The notes under the pieces: generated by a model
What the model was told of the DNA's origin: nothing
Seen by the model: only the letters and a program-made list of their open reading frames with translations
Databases searched by the model: none
Position numbers and translations under genes: made by a program
Assembly: GCF_005930495.1 (NCBI RefSeq)
Contig: NZ_SJEX01000052.1
Location: 1-36,059, forward strand
Length of the DNA: 36,059 bases
Direction: 5' to 3'
Source of the DNA: Modestobacter excelsi
GTDB lineage: Bacteria > Actinomycetota > Actinomycetes > Mycobacteriales > Geodermatophilaceae
Shown: positions 32,113 to 36,059 of the stretch, one piece after another
Numbering within the stretch: position 1 is the first letter of the stretch
Layout of the letters: the number at the start of each line of letters is the position of its first letter

Positions 32113-33008
32113 GGTCCGGCCGCCTCACTGTCCCGGGTCACGGTGTAGCCCAGCAACCGCTCCGCCTCCTCGAGACCGCCCTGCAGGTCACCGATGGTGT
32201 CCATCCGGCTCAGGTCCACCCCGATCATGACCAGCGTCTGGGCGATCTCCGGTGAGAGCCCGGTGATGATCACGCTCGCGCCCATCAGCCGGGACGCGTC
32301 CACCGTCTGCACCAGGTGGTTGGCCACGGCCTCGTCGACGTCCGGCACCCCGGTGATGTCGATGACGACGACCCTCGCCCGGTGCGCCCGGATCCCGGTG
32401 AGCAGCTGCTCGGTGAGCTGCCGGGCCCGCTCCCGGTCGAGCACGCCGATGATCGGCAGGATGAGCAGTCGCTCGCGGACCCGGAGGACCGGTGTCGACA
32501 GCTCCCGGATGGAGTCCTGCTGCTGCCGGATGACTCGTTCCCGCTCGTCGACGAAGCTGCCCGCCACGGTGTTGGCGATGCGGTTGGCGGCCGGCTCGTA
32601 GGCGTCGAGCACCCGGTTGAGCAGCGGCAGGTCGCGCTGGTACTTCTCGAACAGGGACCGGGCGAGCACGTCCCGCAGCAGCAGGACGATGCCCACGACC
32701 TCGTCGGTCTCGACCCCACGAGGGATGATCCGCTCGGACAGGTCGCGCGCGTAGTGCTGGAGCGCCCCGACGCTGCCGGTCTCCAGCACCTCGACGTAGT
32801 TGTCGTACACCGACGTCGTCTCCGCGGCCACCTCCTGACTGGTCATGGCCTGGAGCAGGTGGGCCTGGTCGATCCGGCCGACCCACTCCTGGCGCAGCCG
32901 GTTGCGGTGCTCGCGCAGGTGCGCGACGAGCTGGGGCAGGAGGATCTCGTCATCCGGTGCTGCACCTGCGGCCACCTCGCCCGTGTCCTGGTCGTCCTCG
33001 GTGCTCAT
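32109..33008 (-). CDS. RsbR-type stressosome sensor (N-terminal helical domain plus STAS)
   Basis: A 299-residue RsbR paralog. The N-terminal sensory domain (about 20-165) is all-helical, in the manner of RsbR non-haem globin folds, and should face outward from the stressosome. The linker SIRELSTPVLRVRERLLILPIIG opens the STAS domain, as in RsbR proteins. GVPDVDEAVANHL holds the phosphorylation region; the usual Ser/Thr positions of RsbR (DT.ST) are occupied by Val-Asp-Glu-Ala here, so phosphorylation control may differ. The ATG at 33008 has GGGAGGA upstream and overlaps the stop of the sigma-RsbT gene. Confidence 0.88.
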   Translation of the reverse strand: MSTEDDQDTGEVAAGAAPDDEILLPQLVAHLREHRNRLRQEWVGRIDQAHLLQAMTSQEVAAETTSVYDNYVEVLETGSVGALQHYARDLSERIIPRGVETDEVVGIVLLLRDVLARSLFEKYQRDLPLLNRVLDAYEPAANRIANTVAGSFVDERERVIRQQQDSIRELSTPVLRVRERLLILPIIGVLDRERARQLTEQLLTGIRAHRARVVVIDITGVPDVDEAVANHLVQTVDASRLMGASVIITGLSPEIAQTLVMIGVDLSRMDTIGDLQGGLEEAERLLGYTVTRDSEAAGP

Positions 33009-34084
33009 GCGTCCTCCCGCCACTTGGTCATCGTCACGGTGGTCCCCCGCCCCGGCTCGGACGCCACGGCGAACTCGTCCATCAGCCGCCGCGCCCCGGG
33101 CAGCCCGAGCCCCAGGCCGCGGTAGGTGCTGTAGCCGTCACGCAGCGCCTCCTGGACGTCGGGGATGCCGGGTCCGGAGTCCCGCGCGATGATCCGGATC
33201 CCACGGCGCGGGGAGTCCAGCAGCTCCACCAGCACCTCGCCGGCGTCGGCGAAGCGCACGATGTTGCGCACCACCTCCGAGACCGCTGTGGCGATCCCGG
33301 TGAGGTCGGTGGGTGAGAAGCCCAGCCGGGTGGCCAGATCGCGCGCTGCCTGGCGGGCCGCCACCACGTCGGCGTCGGCGTGGACGGCGACGCGCACCTC
33401 GTCGTCCCGGCTGCGACCACGCCCCATCAGGGGCTCGCTGAGCCGGGCACAGACCTCGCACTCCAGCAGGTGCCGGGCCGCGTCGACCTCACGCTGCCGC
33501 CGCCGGTCGCCGCTGGAGAGGGCCAGCAGCACCGGGCGGCACCGCGGGGTGGGCGGCTCGACCCGGTCGGCGGCCAGCAGGTACTCGACGCGCAACCGGG
33601 CCCGGGTGCGGTTGAGCTGGGCGGCCACCGCACCGGCCGTGGAACCCAGCTCGGCGGCGAGCGAGTGGGTGTCCTGCCCGGAGACCTCGTGCGCCAGGAG
33701 CGTGCTGCGCTCGCGCTCGGACAGCCGGGTCAGTGCCTCGGCCATCGCCGCCCGGTCCTCCTCGGCCAGGACGTCCTCGTCCGGCAGCTGTGGCGGTCGC
33801 AGGTCCACGACCCGGTGCTGGTGCCTCCGCTGCCGGTCCTGGTCCCGCCACATCGTGGCCACCACGTTCCGCGCGGTGACGATCGCGTACGGCTCGACCA
33901 TGCCCGGCTCGATCCGCTCGACGGCCGCGAGCACCCGGGCCAGCGTCTCCTGCACCAGGTCGTCGGCGGTCGCCCGGTCGGGCACGCGCGCCGCGACGAT
34001 GCGCCGGACGATCGGGATCAGCGCCGCGACGTCCAGGGGTCTGCGGCGTTCAGGAGGAGGACCAGCAGGTGCCGGGGCCGGCAT
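33005..34084 (-). CDS. ECF-like sigma factor fused to a zinc-finger-like linker and an RsbT-type serine kinase
   Basis: A 359-residue fusion. Sigma region 2 is at about 18-95 (DDLVQETLARVLAAV, VTARNVVATMWRDQDRQRR) and region 4 at about 108-170 (ALTRLSERERSTLLAHEV, then helix-turn-helix SLAAELGSTAGAVAAQLNRTRARL). A linker with His205-x3-Cys209-x2-Cys212 resembles anti-sigma zinc fingers. From about 228 an RsbT-like kinase follows: TAVSEVVRNIVRFA (Asn273), ARDSGPGIPD (Asp302) and GLGLGLPGARRLMDEF, ending GRGTTVTMTKW. RsbT is normally a separate 130-residue protein between RsbS and RsbU. One continuous frame covers all parts. The ATG lies 7 nt after TAGCCT, so it is first in the operon and leaderless. 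Confidence 0.88.
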   Translation of the reverse strand: MPAPAPAGPPPERRRPLDVAALIPIVRRIVAARVPDRATADDLVQETLARVLAAVERIEPGMVEPYAIVTARNVVATMWRDQDRQRRHQHRVVDLRPPQLPDEDVLAEEDRAAMAEALTRLSERERSTLLAHEVSGQDTHSLAAELGSTAGAVAAQLNRTRARLRVEYLLAADRVEPPTPRCRPVLLALSSGDRRRQREVDAARHLLECEVCARLSEPLMGRGRSRDDEVRVAVHADADVVAARQAARDLATRLGFSPTDLTGIATAVSEVVRNIVRFADAGEVLVELLDSPRRGIRIIARDSGPGIPDVQEALRDGYSTYRGLGLGLPGARRLMDEFAVASEPGRGTTVTMTKWREDA

Positions 34085-34091
34085 GCCGGGC

Positions 34092-34097
34092 AGGCTA
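34092..34097 (-). promoter_or_regulatory. -10 element (TAGCCT) of the stressosome operon, leaderless start
   Basis: TAGCCT on the minus strand, then 7 nt to the ATG at 34084. This looks like a housekeeping-type -10 and not a clear ECF promoter. Confidence 0.55.
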
Positions 34098-34175
34098 CCG
34101 CCGTCCCGGCTGTCCGCACCTCCGCCGGCGACCCGCGGGACGCTCCTCAACGGGCTCCCGCAGGGCTGCGGTCGC

Positions 34176-34451
34176 TCACCCGGCGACGTGCCGCTCCGGA
34201 GCCCACACCCCGGCTCGGAGCTGGGCCGCCGTCTCCCGGCGCTGCGCGGCGCGCTCCCGCAGGACGTCGGCGTGCACCGCATCGGCCGTGCGGGTCGCCC
34301 GCCGGTCCAGGACGGCCGCCGTCTCCAGGAGCACTGCGATCCGGCGGAGGTGGTCCCACTGCACACCGCCACCCGCGGCTCCGCTTCCTCCCGGTCGGCC
34401 TGCGGGGTCGGGCCGGCCACCAGCGTCCCTGACCACGTCGTCGTCGCTCAC
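34176..34451 (-). CDS. Hypothetical protein, small and helical
   Basis: A 91-residue protein with no recognised family. A Gly/Pro-rich start (to about residue 28) is followed by one long charged helix-forming stretch, WDHLRRIAVLLETAAVLDRR and on to ERAAQRRETAAQLRAG. The GTG at 34451 is chosen because GAGAGG lies 8 nt upstream; an in-frame GTG at 34460 is the alternative. It lies 91 bp ahead of the stressosome operon on the same strand and could be linked to it. Confidence 0.5.
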   Translation of the reverse strand: MSDDDVVRDAGGRPDPAGRPGGSGAAGGGVQWDHLRRIAVLLETAAVLDRRATRTADAVHADVLRERAAQRRETAAQLRAGVWAPERHVAG

Positions 34452-34548
34452 GGTCGCCACCTCTCATCGGTCAGGCCGATCGCCTGCACCGGTGACGACG
34501 CCCCCGGACCGGCCGCATGACGCGGGAACGGGGACCCGGTCGCCCGGC

Positions 34549-34944
34549 TCAGGCGGCGTCGTCCCGCGGCAGCTCGAGGTGGAGGTCGAGCATCGCCTCG
34601 TTGGTGTGCAGGCTGAGCAGCCAGGGCCCGGCGACCTCCCCCACCGGCACGCCCGCCTGCTCCGCGACGGTGCGCAGCTGCGCGGCCACCAGCCGCCGGG
34701 CTGCCTGGTAGACCTGGGCGCCGGAGACGGCGACCTCGAGCTCGTCCAGCCACAGCCGGCCGTCCGGCAGCACCCGGACGTCGGGTCCGGCACCCCAGCC
34801 GAGGTCGGCGGCCGCGCTGCCGACCAGCGAGATCGCGGCCCGCAGCTCCATGACCTGGCGACGCCGGCGTTCCCCGTCGGCCGAGCGCCCCGGCGCGCCC
34901 GGGCCTCCCCCGGTGCTGCTGCCCTCGTGTGCCTCGATCCCCAT
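34549..34944 (-). CDS. Hypothetical protein
   Basis: A 131-residue protein of no known family. The first 30 residues are low-complexity. Then comes an alpha/beta segment: VMELRAAISLVGSAAADLGW, DVRVLPDGRLWLDELEVAVSGAQ, YQAARRLVAAQLRTVAEQAG, and WLLSLHTNEAMLDLHLEL. A strong GGAGGAGGA ribosome site 6 nt before the ATG supports it as real. Confidence 0.6.
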   Translation of the reverse strand: MGIEAHEGSSTGGGPGAPGRSADGERRRRQVMELRAAISLVGSAAADLGWGAGPDVRVLPDGRLWLDELEVAVSGAQVYQAARRLVAAQLRTVAEQAGVPVGEVAGPWLLSLHTNEAMLDLHLELPRDDAA

Positions 34945-35145
34945 CGGGTCCTCCTCCGCGCCGTGCCCAGGTCGTCCGTGCGGCACAGCGTGGCGGCCCG
35001 GCGGCGGCAGCAGGCGGACGTCCCGGGGCGGGTGTGCTGACGGTGCGCTGCCGGGACGAGTGGGACGAACCGTCGCGCGCCCGACCCAGCGGCGTCCGGT
35101 CAGCGCACCAGCACCTCCAGCAGCTGCCCGGCGACCCGGTCCCGG

Positions 35146-36033
35146 TCAGGACCGGCTGGTCAGCTCCCGTGCCGTGTCCGGGTTGCCGGAGCCCGTCCGC
35201 TGCGCCGGGATGAACGGCCGGGTCCTGCTGGGTGCGTCGACCGCGACGCGCGCGGCCTGCGTGGGCACCGGGTCGGGCCGCAGCCAGACCGGCTCGTACC
35301 CCGTCCGGCGCTGGAAGTAGCGGGTGCCGGCACTGGTCAGGAGCATCGACCCGCGCACGGTCAGCATGGTGACGTCCCGGGCCATGAGCTCGGAGACGAC
35401 GGAGGTGTGCAGCGGGTACCGCAGGGTCTGGCCGTCGGGCACGGTCTGCAGCGTGCGCAACCCGGCCCAGCTGCCGTCGACGACGACCTCGCACACGGCC
35501 ACCGGGTCCCCCGCGGCGTCGTGGCTGACGGCGAAGAGCAGCGACACCCCGGGCAGCGCCCGCGGTCCGGTCAGCAGCGCCAGCGGGCCACCCCGCCGCT
35601 GACCGATGTGCTCCGCGCTCCGCTCCACCTCCGCCAGGGACAGATCGGTCGTGGAGGTCACCCCGTCGGCCGCGGCGCGGTTGAGGTTGGTGCGCAGCGC
35701 CTGCCGAGGTCGTCCGCGCAGGTAATCGGCACGCGACGCGGGCAGCCGCAGGAGCCCCACCGGGACCCGGTCGACCGGCAGCCGGCGACCGGCACCGAAC
35801 CAGCCGCGCAGCTCCTCCCCCGCCGGCGTGGCCGAGAAGGGAGCGGTCTCCCGCGGCAGCGACCGCAGCAGGGCGAGCAACGCGGCCGGTCCTCCCCGGG
35901 ACGCCGCGGCGCGCCAGGCGGACGCCCGGTCCGGTGCGTGGCGGACCGCGGCCAGGTAGCCGGCCGCGGTCTCGATCGCGGGGTCGCAGGCCCAGTCCGA
36001 CGACGGTCGGGACGGCGCAGCAGCGGGTGACAT
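35146..36033 (-). CDS. Hypothetical protein, GNAT acyltransferase-like
   Basis: A 295-residue protein without a firm family. The segment YLRGRPRQALRTNLNRAAADGV is of the kind seen in GNAT-fold proteins linked to surface polymers. The middle alternates strands and helices as an acyl-CoA transferase fold would (LLFAVSHDAAGDPVAVCEVVVDG, then TLRYPLHTSVVSELMARDVTMLTVRGS and TRYFQRRTGYEPVWLRP). The last 45 residues look disordered. AGAGGA lies about 5 nt before the ATG, and the whole gene is inside the window. Function is not assigned. Confidence 0.6.
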   Translation of the reverse strand: MSPAAAPSRPSSDWACDPAIETAAGYLAAVRHAPDRASAWRAAASRGGPAALLALLRSLPRETAPFSATPAGEELRGWFGAGRRLPVDRVPVGLLRLPASRADYLRGRPRQALRTNLNRAAADGVTSTTDLSLAEVERSAEHIGQRRGGPLALLTGPRALPGVSLLFAVSHDAAGDPVAVCEVVVDGSWAGLRTLQTVPDGQTLRYPLHTSVVSELMARDVTMLTVRGSMLLTSAGTRYFQRRTGYEPVWLRPDPVPTQAARVAVDAPSRTRPFIPAQRTGSGNPDTARELTSRS

Positions 36034-36059
36034 GGACGTCCTCTGGGGCTGGCAGGGCG

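Overview
The window is very GC-rich, and third codon positions are almost always G or C. It carries hallmarks of Actinomycetota: an F420-dependent LLM oxidoreductase, a GlnR-box glnA, a DUF4191 gene next to lipA, many leaderless starts and very long empty antisense frames. The mix of phosphatase/STAS signalling genes and chaplin-like proteins fits Geodermatophilaceae (Blastococcus, Geodermatophilus, Modestobacter) or a close relative. That family placement is inference. No rRNA, tRNA or CRISPR array was seen.

Left part (1-23.1 kb). The order lipB - lipA - DUF4191 - RDD protein - glnA, contiguous in mycobacteria (Rv2217-Rv2220), is present here but opened twice. Between lipB and lipA lie leuS with a leucine-codon leader peptide and intrinsic attenuator; a cassette of two paralogous mannitol-dehydrogenase-family enzymes, a HAD hydrolase, a TagF-like polyol-phosphate transferase and a LicC-like nucleotidyltransferase; an LLM oxidoreductase; and a protein built of proline-punctuated 11-residue repeats with one membrane helix. 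Between DUF4191 and the RDD gene lies an ABC exporter divergent from a NarL-type two-component system, with a palindrome between them. glnA has a four-block GlnR box. Just behind glnA is the 3' end of a tyrosine-recombinase gene, the scar of an integrated element. Ahead of lipB, a FAD oxidoreductase and a peptidase-E-like gene form an operon.

Right part (23.4-36 kb). After a small RibD/DHFR-like protein the minus strand is dominated by partner-switching and c-di-GMP signalling genes. These are a PAS-GAF-PP2C phosphatase; a PAS-GAF-GAF-PP2C-HATPase-STAS protein whose reading frame breaks inside the PP2C domain; a small secreted chaplin-like protein; a GAF-EAL protein; and a tight four-gene stressosome operon. 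In that operon the RsbT switch kinase is fused to the C-terminus of an ECF-like sigma factor with a zinc-finger-like linker. It is followed by RsbR, RsbS and a free-standing RsbU N-terminal domain that has no phosphatase. A likely working is that the RsbR/RsbS scaffold holds the sigma factor through its RsbT domain and releases it on stress. Three small or unassigned genes close the window.

Regulatory themes. Nine start codons, including that of the leuS leader peptide, lie 6-7 nt behind a TANNNT -10 hexamer, the mark of leaderless transcripts. Three copies of a roughly 55-bp hairpin repeat with compensatory stem changes sit against stop codons.
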